This document shows, one piece after another, positions 1-7,567 of a stretch of DNA of 27,089 bases. The notes under the pieces are model-generated. The model was not told the origin of the DNA. It saw nothing but the letters and a program-made list of their open reading frames with translations, and did no database searches. This stretch comes from an uncultured Selenomonadales bacterium (GTDB taxonomy: Bacteria; Bacillota; Negativicutes; Selenomonadales; Selenomonadaceae), in assembly GCA_937877545.1 (NCBI GenBank), contig CALFJE010000147.1, positions 1 through 27,089 on the forward strand, read 5' to 3'. Each line of letters begins with the position of its first letter. The first letter of the stretch is position 1. The position numbers were made by a program, and so were the translations under genes.

Positions 1-1265
1 TACGGCGTCACCACGAAATTTATATTCAACAGCGCGGGGCGCGAGGCGGCGAATACCGAATCCTTCAACGAGCTGAGTATCCGCGTTAAGTTCAGCGTCT
101 TGGAGCCGTCGAAGGTTTTAGCCGCGCCGTCGACGTTCACGCTCCACAGCTCCACCCACGGCGGCAATCGACAGCCCGCCTCCGTCGGCATGACCTTTAT
201 CCGCACGAAGTTTAATTTCCCCTCCGCCAATGACCGTTCGGGCGTCAACGCGACTTTTACCAGGAATATCGCCGCCTGCCTGTCGTCCTTCAGCAAGCTG
301 ATGCGCAAATCGTTTCCCTCAAGCGGCGTCCACTCCTCGCCCTCGACCGAAAATATTTCAAGCTCCGTGTCGAACGTCGACAAGTCAAGCGGACAGGCTC
401 CCAGCGGCGGTTGATACCTCCAACTGAATATGAACGACGCCGCCTCGGAAAATTTATCTAACCCGAATTCCTTAACGCCGTCGCCGACGCCCAGCGTATC
501 GTCCGAATAAAAGTTTTCGACCTCGCCCAGCTCAAAGTTGCGGAAGTCGCTTGCCGTCTCCGTCAAATTCTCCGACAACAGCAGGTAACCCGTATCGTTC
601 GGCAAAGTCTGCCGCTCATTGAACTTGCGCAGGAAAGACTTAACGGCGTCGTCGCGCCCCATAATCAGCAGGTAAAACGGACGGTAACGGTCGGGATTGT
701 CCGCCGAATTGTAGCGGAACTTCGCGGCGTTCAAGCCCACGTCGAAGATGTCGCCGTAAAACGAATTCCTAATCCCGATAACCGCAACCGCCAGGTGATT
801 TGCAAAAAATTTGTCGCGGAGCTTTTGCGTGACGTTGCTCCAATCCGAATCGCTTTCAAACAGGTCGGTGACGATAATCGACAGGTGCGAAGTATCCGCC
901 GCGTCGATGACGTTGGCAACGGCAGTTATCGGCTCGGTGTAGACGTCGGGCGTCGCGAATTGGCGATGGCTCCTGCCGTCGAGGGCGTGAATCTGTTCGC
1001 CGAAGCCGTAAAACTTAACCGCGCCCATGGAGCCGCACAGGTCGCCGAGCAGGTCGGGGAGCGTCAAGTAAACATTGCCCGCCGCCAGCGTCGTGAAGCC
1101 GCGCATTGAAACCGTAGCGTCGAAGTAAATATCGCTGTCGAGCTTATCGGGCGCAGTCAAAGCATTTGGCAACGTCCCCGGCAACGGCGGCACCGTCTCA
1201 ACTTGACTGCCGCAACCGCTTATCAACACGGCAACCGCGCAGATTATCAACAGAACCTTGCGCAT
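1..1265 (-). CDS. vWA-like lipoprotein of unknown function (3' end beyond window)
   Basis: The frame is open from an ATG at 1265 to the left edge, giving at least 421 residues without a stop. The N-terminus is a lipoprotein signal: Arg-Lys, a hydrophobic stretch, then the lipobox ISGC with the modified Cys at residue 18. After a short linker comes YFDATVSM, which resembles the D-x-S/T-x-S metal site of a von Willebrand factor A domain. Further on, SIIVTDLFESD resembles the second vWA strand with its conserved Asp. The C-terminal half (from about residue 250) matches nothing I recognise. The start lies 2 nt after the ilvN stop, so the two genes are probably co-transcribed, although no functional link is apparent. 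A surface-anchored binding or scaffold protein is the most I would infer. The vWA assignment rests on motifs only. Confidence 0.7.
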   Translation of the reverse strand, partial: MRKVLLIICAVAVLISGCGSQVETVPPLPGTLPNALTAPDKLDSDIYFDATVSMRGFTTLAAGNVYLTLPDLLGDLCGSMGAVKFYGFGEQIHALDGRSHRQFATPDVYTEPITAVANVIDAADTSHLSIIVTDLFESDSDWSNVTQKLRDKFFANHLAVAVIGIRNSFYGDIFDVGLNAAKFRYNSADNPDRYRPFYLLIMGRDDAVKSFLRKFNERQTLPNDTGYLLLSENLTETASDFRNFELGEVENFYSDDTLGVGDGVKEFGLDKFSEAASFIFSWRYQPPLGACPLDLSTFDTELEIFSVEGEEWTPLEGNDLRISLLKDDRQAAIFLVKVALTPERSLAEGKLNFVRIKVMPTEAGCRLPPWVELWSVNVDGAAKTFDGSKTLNLTRILSSLKDSVFAASRPALLNINFVVTP

Positions 1266-1267
1266 TA

Positions 1268-1768
1268 CTACATAGCCTTGACGGGTATCGGACCTCTGGA
1301 CAGGGCGATAGTCCCCGTGCGAGCAATTTCGACGATTTCATAATCGCTGAGGACTTCGCAAATCGCGTCAATCTTGCTCTGGCTGCCCGTGAGTTCGATA
1401 ACGACGTTCTCCGAGGTGATGTCGACGATTTGGGCGCGGAAGATGTCGACGACGCTGACCAAATCTGCGCGGGTCTCCTTATTGGCGCGGACTTTAATCA
1501 TGACGAGTTCGCGCTCAATGGAGGGCGACTTGCTGAGGTTGACGATTTTAATCACGTCGATAAGCTTGCCGAGCTGATTGACAACCTGGTCGAGTTCATT
1601 TTCGGATTCGACGCTGACGACGATATTTATCCGCGTGACGGACGGCTCTTCGGTGTAGCCGGCGGAAATGCTTTCGATATTAAAGGCGCGGCGGCTGATA
1701 AGTCCCGATACGTGCGTCAAGACACCGGGCTTATTCTCAACCAGCACCGCCAAAAAATATTTCTTCAA
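1268..1768 (-). CDS. ilvN: Acetolactate synthase small (regulatory) subunit
   Basis: This is the regulatory subunit of acetohydroxyacid synthase, which carries out the first shared step of valine, leucine and isoleucine synthesis. In the family it binds valine and activates the large subunit. The 166 residues match the usual IlvN/IlvH length. An ACT domain fills the first 75 residues (AVLVENKPGVLTHVSGL, then RRAFNIESI), and the C-terminal domain follows (VMIKVRANKE, SENVVIELTG). The start is TTG at 1768, chosen because AGGAGG (1776-1781) lies 7 nt upstream. ilvN is normally adjacent to ilvB, but here a plus-strand gene lies between them. I see no convincing promoter for ilvN in the 100 bases before it. 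The identification is secure. Confidence 0.96.
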   Translation of the reverse strand: MKKYFLAVLVENKPGVLTHVSGLISRRAFNIESISAGYTEEPSVTRINIVVSVESENELDQVVNQLGKLIDVIKIVNLSKSPSIERELVMIKVRANKETRADLVSVVDIFRAQIVDITSENVVIELTGSQSKIDAICEVLSDYEIVEIARTGTIALSRGPIPVKAM

Positions 1769-1791
1769 GATAAATCCTCCTCACTTTGTGA

Positions 1792-1820
1792 TTGAAAATT
1801 TAACGACCGTCCCATATAAT
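1792..1820 (+). promoter_or_regulatory. Sigma-70-type promoter for the solute-binding lipoprotein gene
   Basis: The -35 box TTGAAA (1792-1797) and the -10 box TATAAT (1815-1820) are separated by exactly 17 nt. The gene starts 49 nt after the -10 box and has an AAGGAGG ribosome site (1857-1863) 6 nt before its ATG. The promoter lies in the divergent gap shared with ilvN. Confidence 0.8.
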
Positions 1821-1869
1821 GCGGGCAGTCAATCACTGACGACCAAAAACATTTTCAAGGAGGTTCGTT

Positions 1870-2739
1870 ATGAAAAGGCTATTCGGATTACTTTTAGCCT
1901 TTGTCGTATTGCTGAGTTGTGCGGGTTGCGGCGGCAATGACGACAAGCAGACGCCGCCGGAGCCTGCCGCCGGTGAGCAGAAGTCTGACAAAGTCGGTGC
2001 ACTTATGCCAATCGGTTTGGACGAGGAAGGCTACAAACGCTGGACGGAAAGCATCGCCGAGAGTGAGGGGCAACCTGCCGGCTACGTCGCGCCGCGCACT
2101 GTTGTTTTCTACGATAACATGAACGCCATGATTATGGCTCTCCAGTCCAAACAAATCGACCATTTCGCAACAAGCAGTAAAGTCGGCAACTACATAGCGG
2201 CTCGCAACGAAGACATCAAGCTTATCGACAACAACCTCAAACCGATTCTGGGCTACTCGATTGGTATGCAGGAAAAGGACGCCGCGCAGATTGAAGAAAT
2301 CAATTCGGCGATTAAAGCCATGAAAGACGACGGCACGCTCGACAAGCTCATCAAGGAGAATATCACCGATGTCGGCAACGCCGAACCCGCCGCAACGCCC
2401 ATTCCCGTTATCGAAGGCGCGGATACCATTAAAGTTGCCGTCACGGGCGATATGCCGGCTATGGACTTTGTAACCAGCGACGGCAAGCCCGCCGGTTTCA
2501 ATGTCGCATTCCTCGGCGAACTCGGCAAGCGCATTAACAAGAACGTCGAGCTTGTAAGTATTGAAGCCGGTGCTCGCAGTGCCGCGCTGACCTCCGGGCA
2601 AGTCGACGCGCTGTTTTGGGTTATCGGCGTCTACGACCAAGAAGGAAACGCTTTGCCCTATCCGCTCGACAGTTTGAAGGGCTTTGCCGTTTCGAGTCCC
2701 TATCTCATGGACAGCCGCGTCGGTGTAACCTTGAAGTAA
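1870..2739 (+). CDS. Amino-acid-type ABC transporter solute-binding lipoprotein with lobes in swapped order
   Basis: The N-terminus is a lipoprotein signal with a Cys at residue 17 or 20, so the protein should be anchored outside the cytoplasmic membrane. The rest resembles the family 3 solute-binding fold (polar amino acids), but the halves are in the wrong order. Residues about 40-165 look like the usual second lobe: KVGALMPIGL, a VVFYDNMNAM...ALQSKQIDHFATS segment, and a typical family ending IKAMKDDGTLDKLIKENI. Residues about 185-289 look like the usual first lobe: IKVAVTGDMPAMDFVTSDGK, PAGFNVAFLGELGKRI, LTSGQVDALFW and FAVSSPYL. No permease or ATPase gene is adjacent. It has its own promoter and a terminator directly after it. 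The ligand is unknown. The family is well supported; the permutation is my reading of motif order. Confidence 0.8.
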   Translation: MKRLFGLLLAFVVLLSCAGCGGNDDKQTPPEPAAGEQKSDKVGALMPIGLDEEGYKRWTESIAESEGQPAGYVAPRTVVFYDNMNAMIMALQSKQIDHFATSSKVGNYIAARNEDIKLIDNNLKPILGYSIGMQEKDAAQIEEINSAIKAMKDDGTLDKLIKENITDVGNAEPAATPIPVIEGADTIKVAVTGDMPAMDFVTSDGKPAGFNVAFLGELGKRINKNVELVSIEAGARSAALTSGQVDALFWVIGVYDQEGNALPYPLDSLKGFAVSSPYLMDSRVGVTLK

Positions 2740-2760
2740 TTCGCAAAAATAATTCGGCTT

Positions 2761-2793
2761 AAGCAGGCACTCTTAACGGGTGCTTGTTTTTTT
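2761..2793 (+). terminator. Rho-independent terminator after the solute-binding lipoprotein gene
   Basis: A hairpin pairing GCACTC with GGGTGC (alternative arms AAGCA/TGCTT) is followed by a run of seven T (2787-2793). It lies 21 nt after the stop codon, between two convergent genes. It may also act on the end of ilvB from the other side, but there the U-tract is poor. Confidence 0.75.
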
Positions 2794-2808
2794 GTGCGCA
2801 GGCGTCGT

Positions 2809-4500
2809 TCAATTACTGCCCAAAACCATTTGGTCGAGCCGCTTGCCGCCCGGTACCATTGGCAATACGTCTTCCTCTTCGGGAACGTAAACGTCGATAA
2901 CCGCCGCGCCCTTCGAGAACATAATTTCTACCAAATCGTCCTCCAACTCCTCCGCTTTGGTCAAGCGGTAGCCGCGCACGCCCATTGCGTTGGCTATCTT
3001 CACGAAGTCGCGCTTATACTTCAGCTCCGACGCCGAATAGTGGTGACTGTAGAAAAGCCGTTGCCACTGCCCGACCATGCCGAGGATAAAATTATGCACG
3101 ATGACGATTTTAACGTCGATGTCGTTATCGGCGAGCGTGGCGAGTTCCTGGATATTCATCATGATAGAGCCGTCGCCGGTGAAGAGCACGACGTTTTTAT
3201 CGGGGCAAGCGAGTTTGGCACCGAGCGCGGCGGGCAAGCCGTAGCCCATGGTACCGAGTCCGCCCGAAGTCAAAAATTGGCGGGGCTTGCGAGCTTTAAA
3301 GAATTGCGCCGCCCACATTTGATGTTGCCCAACGTCGGTGACAACGATTGTATTGTCGTCGCAAATGCTGCTGATTTTGCTGATGAGTGCGCCGGGCTTA
3401 ATTACGTCGTCCTCGTCCTGCCACGTAAAGGGGTGTTCCGCGCCCTTGTCGACGGCTTGAGCTTTCCACGCGGCAAATTTATCGGCAAAGTTGGTAAGGG
3501 ATTCGTCGAGCTTTTCCCTGAACATGGGGAGCGATTGACGCAGGTCGCCGAGGACTTTCAAATCGACGGAAACATTTTTATTCATTTCGGCGGGGTCAAG
3601 CTCAAAGTGTACAATCTTGGCGTTCGGAGCAAAATCCGCGACGCGCCCCGTCACCCTGTCGCTGAAGCGCATACCGATACACAACAGCAGGTCGCAAGCT
3701 TGAATCGCCATGTTCGCGCCGTAGGAGCCGTGCATACCCGCGAAGCCCAAAAAGCCGTCGGTGTCGGCGTCGAGGCAGCCTAAGCCCATGAGCGTCGACG
3801 TTGACGGACAACCGAGCCGCGCTGCAATCTTGCGCAATTCGTCGGAGGTATCGGAACCTGTCACGCCGCCGCCGCAGAAGATAAGCGGGCGTTGGCAAGC
3901 CTCCAAAGCCTTGACGACTTCATCGACCGTCGACTCCGCCACGGGATTTTTGCCGCTGTAGCCGCGCAGATTGACGGCTTCGGGATATTCAAAATCGAAT
4001 TCGGCATTGAACACGTCGGCGGCAATGTCAATCGCCACGGGACCGGGACGCCCCGTCTTGGCAATGAAGAACGCCTCCTTGACGACGCGGGGCAAATCGT
4101 TCACGTCCTTGACGAGATAATTGTGCTTGGTTATGGGCGTGGTGATGCCGCAAACGTCGACCTCTTGGAAGGAGTCCTTGCCGATAGCGGGGTTGGCGAC
4201 CTGCCCCGTAATGCAGACCAGCGGTATCGAATCCATGTTGGCGGTAGCAATGCCCGTGATGAGATTCGCCGCGCCGGGACCGCTGGTAGCTATGACGACG
4301 CCGACCTTGCCGCTTGCTCGCGCATAGCCGTCCGCCGCATGTACCGCGCCCTGCTCATGCCCCGTCAAGATGTTGGGGAACTTCATTTTATAAATCTCGT
4401 CGTAAAGGCGTAAGACTACGCCGCCGGGGTAGCCGAATACCAATTCGACGCCCTCATTCTTCAGGCTCTCAAGGAGTGCCCGCGCTCCGTTCATCTTCAA
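2809..4500 (-). CDS. ilvB: Acetolactate synthase large (catalytic) subunit
   Basis: This is the thiamine-diphosphate enzyme that joins pyruvate to pyruvate or 2-oxobutyrate at the start of branched-chain amino-acid synthesis. At 563 residues it has the family's normal length. The catalytic Glu is in TGHEQGAVHAADGYAR (E49). The ThDP/Mg site is GDGSIMMN (442-449) with Asn470. The FAD-region motif SGPGAANLITGIATA is present. The active-site loop reads LGMVGQWQ, whereas many homologues have Arg or Lys in place of the second Gly. The start is TTG at 4500, 8 nt after GGGAGG (4509-4514); an ATG two codons later is 14 nt away and less likely. It has its own promoter and a leader of only about 25 nt, leaving no room for an attenuator. 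It is not adjacent to ilvN. Confidence 0.97.
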   Translation of the reverse strand: MKMNGARALLESLKNEGVELVFGYPGGVVLRLYDEIYKMKFPNILTGHEQGAVHAADGYARASGKVGVVIATSGPGAANLITGIATANMDSIPLVCITGQVANPAIGKDSFQEVDVCGITTPITKHNYLVKDVNDLPRVVKEAFFIAKTGRPGPVAIDIAADVFNAEFDFEYPEAVNLRGYSGKNPVAESTVDEVVKALEACQRPLIFCGGGVTGSDTSDELRKIAARLGCPSTSTLMGLGCLDADTDGFLGFAGMHGSYGANMAIQACDLLLCIGMRFSDRVTGRVADFAPNAKIVHFELDPAEMNKNVSVDLKVLGDLRQSLPMFREKLDESLTNFADKFAAWKAQAVDKGAEHPFTWQDEDDVIKPGALISKISSICDDNTIVVTDVGQHQMWAAQFFKARKPRQFLTSGGLGTMGYGLPAALGAKLACPDKNVVLFTGDGSIMMNIQELATLADNDIDVKIVIVHNFILGMVGQWQRLFYSHHYSASELKYKRDFVKIANAMGVRGYRLTKAEELEDDLVEIMFSKGAAVIDVYVPEEEDVLPMVPGGKRLDQMVLGSN

Positions 4501-4531
4501 AATTTCTACCTCCCAAAATTAAACTTTGCAG

Positions 4532-4560
4532 ATTATACAACGAACGCCGCCCTTTGCCAA
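4532..4560 (-). promoter_or_regulatory. Sigma-70-type promoter for ilvB
   Basis: On the minus strand TTGGCA (4555-4560) and a perfect TATAAT (4532-4537) are 17 nt apart. The box lies directly downstream of the cysK terminator and 31 nt before the ilvB start, so ilvB is transcribed independently of cysK with a short leader. Confidence 0.85.
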
Positions 4561-4588
4561 TAAAAAAGCCCGCCGACTTGACGGGCTT
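4561..4588 (-). terminator. Rho-independent terminator after cysK
   Basis: On the minus strand AAGCCCGTC pairs with GGCGGGCTT (one G-T pair) around a 5-nt loop, running into a T tract that ends at 4561. It lies 21 nt past the cysK stop and directly before the ilvB promoter. Confidence 0.88.
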
Positions 4589-4609
4589 AATATCGAAGAC
4601 GCCGCTTGT

Positions 4610-5530
4610 TCAGAAGTTCAGAGCCGACAAATAACGTTCGCCGGTATCGGGCAGGAGCGCGACGATAGTCTTGCCGGGATTTTTCTTGGCGATTTGCTTA
4701 GCCGCATAAGCCGCCGCGCCCGACGATATGCCAATCAGCAAGCCTTCCGAACGGGCAATTTCCTTGGCGGTATCGAACGCCGCCTCGTTGGGCACGCGAA
4801 AGACCTCGTCATAAATTTTGGTGTTGAGCGTGTCGGGGACGAAGCCCGCGCCGATGCCCTGAATCTTATGCGAACCCGCTTTGCCCTCGCTGAGCACGGG
4901 TGAAGAATCCGGCTCCACCGCCACGACTTTTATCGCGGGATTTTGTTCCTTAAGGAATTCGCCGACGCCGCTTAAAGTTCCGCCCGTCCCGACGCCCGCC
5001 ACGAAAATATCAAGCTTGCCGTCGGTCGCGTCCCAAATTTCGCGGGCAGTCGTTTTCTTATGGCATTCGGGATTTGCGGGGTTGGTGAACTGCGACGGGA
5101 TAAACGCGTTGGGCGTCTGCGCGGCGAGTTCCTTAGCTTTGGCAATCGCGCCCTTCATGCCGGCACTGCCCGCCGTCAAGACCAGCTCCGCGCCGTAAGC
5201 CTGGAGGATTTTCCTGCGCTCAATGCTCATGGTTTCGGGCATGGCGATAATAATTTTGTAGCCGCGAGCCGCCGCGACCGCCGCCAGTCCCACGCCCGTG
5301 TTGCCGCTGGTCGGCTCGATAATTACGCTGTTGGGTTGGAGCTTGCCGGAGCGTTCGGCGTCGTCAATCATTGCCCAGGCGATTCTGTCCTTGACGGAGC
5401 CGGCAGGATTGAAGTACTCAAGCTTTGCGAGAATCTGCGCGGAAAGATTATTGTTGCGCTCAAAGTTTTGCAGTCTGAAAAGCGGCGTGTTGCCGATAAG
5501 CTCGTTGAAGTGATTATAAATTTTTGCCAT
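4610..5530 (-). CDS. cysK: Cysteine synthase A (O-acetylserine sulfhydrylase)
   Basis: This is a PLP enzyme that forms cysteine from O-acetylserine and sulfide. The 306 residues match the CysK family length. The PLP lysine is in PAGSVKDR (K47), the substrate loop is TSGNTG (74-79), and the phosphate-binding loop is GTGGT (181-185). The C-terminal GISSGAAAYAA and LLPDTGERYLS are typical of CysK. The ATG start follows a GGGGAAT heptamer that may serve as a weak ribosome site. No promoter is evident between it and the YezD-like gene upstream, so it may be read through from the esterase operon. It ends at a strong terminator. The neighbouring YezD-like protein hints at a sulfur-related context, which is inference. 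Confidence 0.96.
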   Translation of the reverse strand: MAKIYNHFNELIGNTPLFRLQNFERNNNLSAQILAKLEYFNPAGSVKDRIAWAMIDDAERSGKLQPNSVIIEPTSGNTGVGLAAVAAARGYKIIIAMPETMSIERRKILQAYGAELVLTAGSAGMKGAIAKAKELAAQTPNAFIPSQFTNPANPECHKKTTAREIWDATDGKLDIFVAGVGTGGTLSGVGEFLKEQNPAIKVVAVEPDSSPVLSEGKAGSHKIQGIGAGFVPDTLNTKIYDEVFRVPNEAAFDTAKEIARSEGLLIGISSGAAAYAAKQIAKKNPGKTIVALLPDTGERYLSALNF

Positions 5531-5578
5531 TTTAATTCCCCATTCCCCATTCCTAATTCCTAATTCCTAATTCCTCTA
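5531..5578. repeat. Short tandem heptamer repeat (STRR-like)
   Basis: On the minus strand about three TAGGAAT-type heptamers are followed by two GGGGAAT-type heptamers, filling the whole gap between the YezD-like gene and cysK. The TAG stop of the upstream gene (5576-5578) is in the first unit, and the last unit sits where the cysK ribosome site should be. Similar seven-base repeat runs are known as STRRs in cyanobacteria and other bacteria. Confidence 0.7.
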
Positions 5579-5914
5579 AATTCCTTCGCCGTCCAAGCCC
5601 GTGAAGCGGCTTTGAACGGTTCGCTCCATTTGCGATACACGACCCTTTTGAATCTTGAGGACAAGCCGCCCGTAAGCCAGCGTAGAAAATTCGCGGGCGA
5701 TTTGATTGATAAGGTTGGCTTTGACCTCCTCGCTCCACGGCGGGATTTTCTCCGACCAATCCGCCAATCGCCGACGCTGTGTAATTTCAACTTGCATGAG
5801 CCGCCCGTCCTGCGCCACGAAGATAACTTCGCCGCTTAGAATTCCTTGCATTTCGTTAAGCGTGAAGTTTAACACTTCGTCGGGGATAATTCCATGCTTA
5901 ATTTTTTTGACCAT
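5576..5914 (-). CDS. Small protein with two tandem YezD (DUF2292)-like units
   Basis: From the ATG at 5914 this encodes 112 residues; the GAGGTGG ribosome site just upstream favours this start over the GTG codons at 5920-5923. The C-terminal part (about 66-105; INQIAREFSTLAYGRLVLKI, then KGRVSQMERTVQSRF) matches the short YezD/DUF2292 family of unknown function, normally a single domain of about 50 residues. The N-terminal part (about 17-50; EMQGILSGEVIFVAQDGRLMQVEITQ) follows the same pattern, so the protein looks like an internal duplication. Its start overlaps the end of the ECF S-component gene by 17 nt, implying translational coupling. cysK follows. YezD proteins have no established activity. 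Confidence 0.72.
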   Translation of the reverse strand: MVKKIKHGIIPDEVLNFTLNEMQGILSGEVIFVAQDGRLMQVEITQRRRLADWSEKIPPWSEEVKANLINQIAREFSTLAYGRLVLKIQKGRVSQMERTVQSRFTGLDGEGI

Positions 5915-6377
5915 CGTCACCACCTCGAATTTTTATCGCCATGCTTAAAATTATCGTGACGGAAATATTTACCGCCGCCTCAAGCAAAAGTCCCGGCGTC
6001 GACGCAAGCCCCGCGCTCAAGCTGTCGTAGAGGAACGCGCCCGCCAATGTGTAGCCCGTCGCCATTACCAAGCCCGCCGCGATTAGTCCGATAAGAAAAT
6101 GTTTCTCGCGCAGTCGCCAAAAAATTTCCGCCTCCGCCGCCTTGATAAATATCGTCGGCACAATCCATATCGGAAAACCGCTCAACAAGTCCGCCAACGC
6201 CGAGCCGACTACGCCGCTTAAAATTCCTATGCGCCGCCCGCCGAACATTACCGCCAGAAAAATCGCCGCGTTGCCCAAGTGCACGTAGCCCAGCGGTATC
6301 GGGATTTTCGGCACGAACGTCGCCACGAATACGAACGCCGTCATTATCGCCGCCAAAGTCAGTTGCCGCGTCGTCAT
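5898..6377 (-). CDS. ECF transporter S component (vitamin/precursor-binding membrane subunit)
   Basis: The 159 residues form about five to six membrane helices. Sequence such as YVHLGNAAIFLAVMFGGRRI, SALADLLSGFPIWIVPT and FIKAAEAEIFWRL fits the riboflavin/HMP/pyridoxine-type S-component group (Pfam ECF-ribofla_trS). In the family the S component captures a vitamin or precursor and works with a shared energising module (EcfA, EcfA', EcfT), none of which is here. The substrate cannot be read from sequence. The start is the ATG at 6377, overlapping the ATP-grasp stop as ATGA, with a GGAG ribosome site upstream. Coupling to an ATP-grasp ligase and an esterase suggests that the imported compound may be the substrate of that pathway (inference). 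Confidence 0.82.
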   Translation of the reverse strand: MTTRQLTLAAIMTAFVFVATFVPKIPIPLGYVHLGNAAIFLAVMFGGRRIGILSGVVGSALADLLSGFPIWIVPTIFIKAAEAEIFWRLREKHFLIGLIAAGLVMATGYTLAGAFLYDSLSAGLASTPGLLLEAAVNISVTIILSMAIKIRGGDDGQKN

Positions 6378-7567
6378 GGCGTCCGCTCCTGCACGAATCG
6401 GATAAATTCCTCCGTAGCCGCCAAGTCCGCTACTTTCGCCGTGTACATTTGGTTGCCCATTTGCGGAACCATCATATCAGGCATACGTTCGCACATGACG
6501 ATTTGCCCGCCGTAACGCGCCAAAATTTCTTCGTGCGTGTGAACATAGCGGTGACCGTCGCGGCGCGAGGCGTAGACGCAATAGAAATGTTCGCCGCTGT
6601 CGGGAAGCTTGCGCTTGTTGTCCGTAACCATGTCCGCCCAAATTTGATAAACGTCCGTCGAGTGCGCAAAGTTCATCATATCGGGGGTATAGCCGCCGGC
6701 GGGACGCATGTTCACTTCCAAGCCGACGAAATCGCCGACCTCGCCCAAGCCCGCCTTAGCCTCCGTCAAGCGGAAGAACTCCAGGTGAACAAACCGACTT
6801 TTGACGCCGAACGCCTTAGCCGTAGCCCGCCCGACCGCGCAGAGTTTTTCGGGCACGTAAGCCGCCGTGTAGTATGACAAATCCAGTTGCTTGAGCACGA
6901 TGTCCATAACCGACGGCGGCCAGACCGTCATTGACTCAAGCAGCGGCTCCGAATCGGCGTTCAATATCGCGTCGTAGGAGCAAATGTCGCCCGTGACGAA
7001 TTCCTCCATGACGTAGGGCACGGCGGGCAATGTCGCGAAAAATTTTTCCAAGTGCGCGTCGTTCTCCAGCTTGAAGGTATCGCTCGCGCCCACGCCGACA
7101 TCGGGCTTGACGATAACGGGGTAGCCGACCTGCGCGATAAAATCTTTAGCCGCCGCAATGTCCGTGATTTTGTGGAGCCGCGCCGTCGGGACGCCCGCTT
7201 TGGCGTAGTAAGCCTTCATCGCCGACTTATTTTTTATGCGCCCGATATTTTCAAGTTGCTCGCCCGTCGTAATGTGAAAGTCGCTTCGGAGCCGAGCGTC
7301 CTGCTCCAACCAAAATTCGTTGTTCGATTCGAGCCGGTCAATCTTGCCGTACTTAAAGCTGAAAAACGCCGTCGCCTTAAACACCGCCTCATAGTCGTCC
7401 AAGTGCGGCAGGTAGTAGTATTCGGTCAGAGCCGCCTTGAGTTCGGGGCGCAGGGCGTCAAAAGGCGTGTCGCCAATGCCCAGCACGTTGACGCCGTTTT
7501 TCTTTAAGCGGTCGCAGAAATTCCAATAATGCTTCGGGAATTGCGGCGATATAAAGATAAAGTTCAT
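6374..7567 (-). CDS. ATP-grasp family ligase, substrate unknown
   Basis: The start is ATG at 7567, with GGAGG 7 nt upstream; longer in-frame starts read into the previous gene. That gives 397 residues. The N-terminal about 100 residues form a pre-ATP-grasp domain (FIFISPQFPKHYW). The ATP-grasp core follows: YPVIVKPDVGVGAS with the nucleotide-binding Lys, the hinge VMEEFVTG, and the metal-binding strands FVHLEFF and GLEVNMRPAGG. In the superfamily such enzymes activate a carboxylate as an acyl-phosphate and couple it to an amine or thiol. The fold resembles carbamoyl-phosphate-synthase-like and peptide-ligase-like members but is not CarB or PurK. ATGA overlaps at both ends tie it to the esterase and the ECF S component. 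Family assignment is firm, reaction unknown. Confidence 0.85.
   Translation of the reverse strand: MNFIFISPQFPKHYWNFCDRLKKNGVNVLGIGDTPFDALRPELKAALTEYYYLPHLDDYEAVFKATAFFSFKYGKIDRLESNNEFWLEQDARLRSDFHITTGEQLENIGRIKNKSAMKAYYAKAGVPTARLHKITDIAAAKDFIAQVGYPVIVKPDVGVGASDTFKLENDAHLEKFFATLPAVPYVMEEFVTGDICSYDAILNADSEPLLESMTVWPPSVMDIVLKQLDLSYYTAAYVPEKLCAVGRATAKAFGVKSRFVHLEFFRLTEAKAGLGEVGDFVGLEVNMRPAGGYTPDMMNFAHSTDVYQIWADMVTDNKRKLPDSGEHFYCVYASRRDGHRYVHTHEEILARYGGQIVMCERMPDMMVPQMGNQMYTAKVADLAATEEFIRFVQERTP

Noticed and set aside
2794..3783. 329-codon open frame on the plus strand opposite ilvB
   Set aside because: It lies wholly within the clear ilvB coding sequence, has no ribosome site and low-complexity translated content; a shadow frame of GC-rich DNA.
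4501..4560. T-box or leucine attenuator before ilvB
   Set aside because: The promoter leaves only about 25 nt of leader, too little for either.
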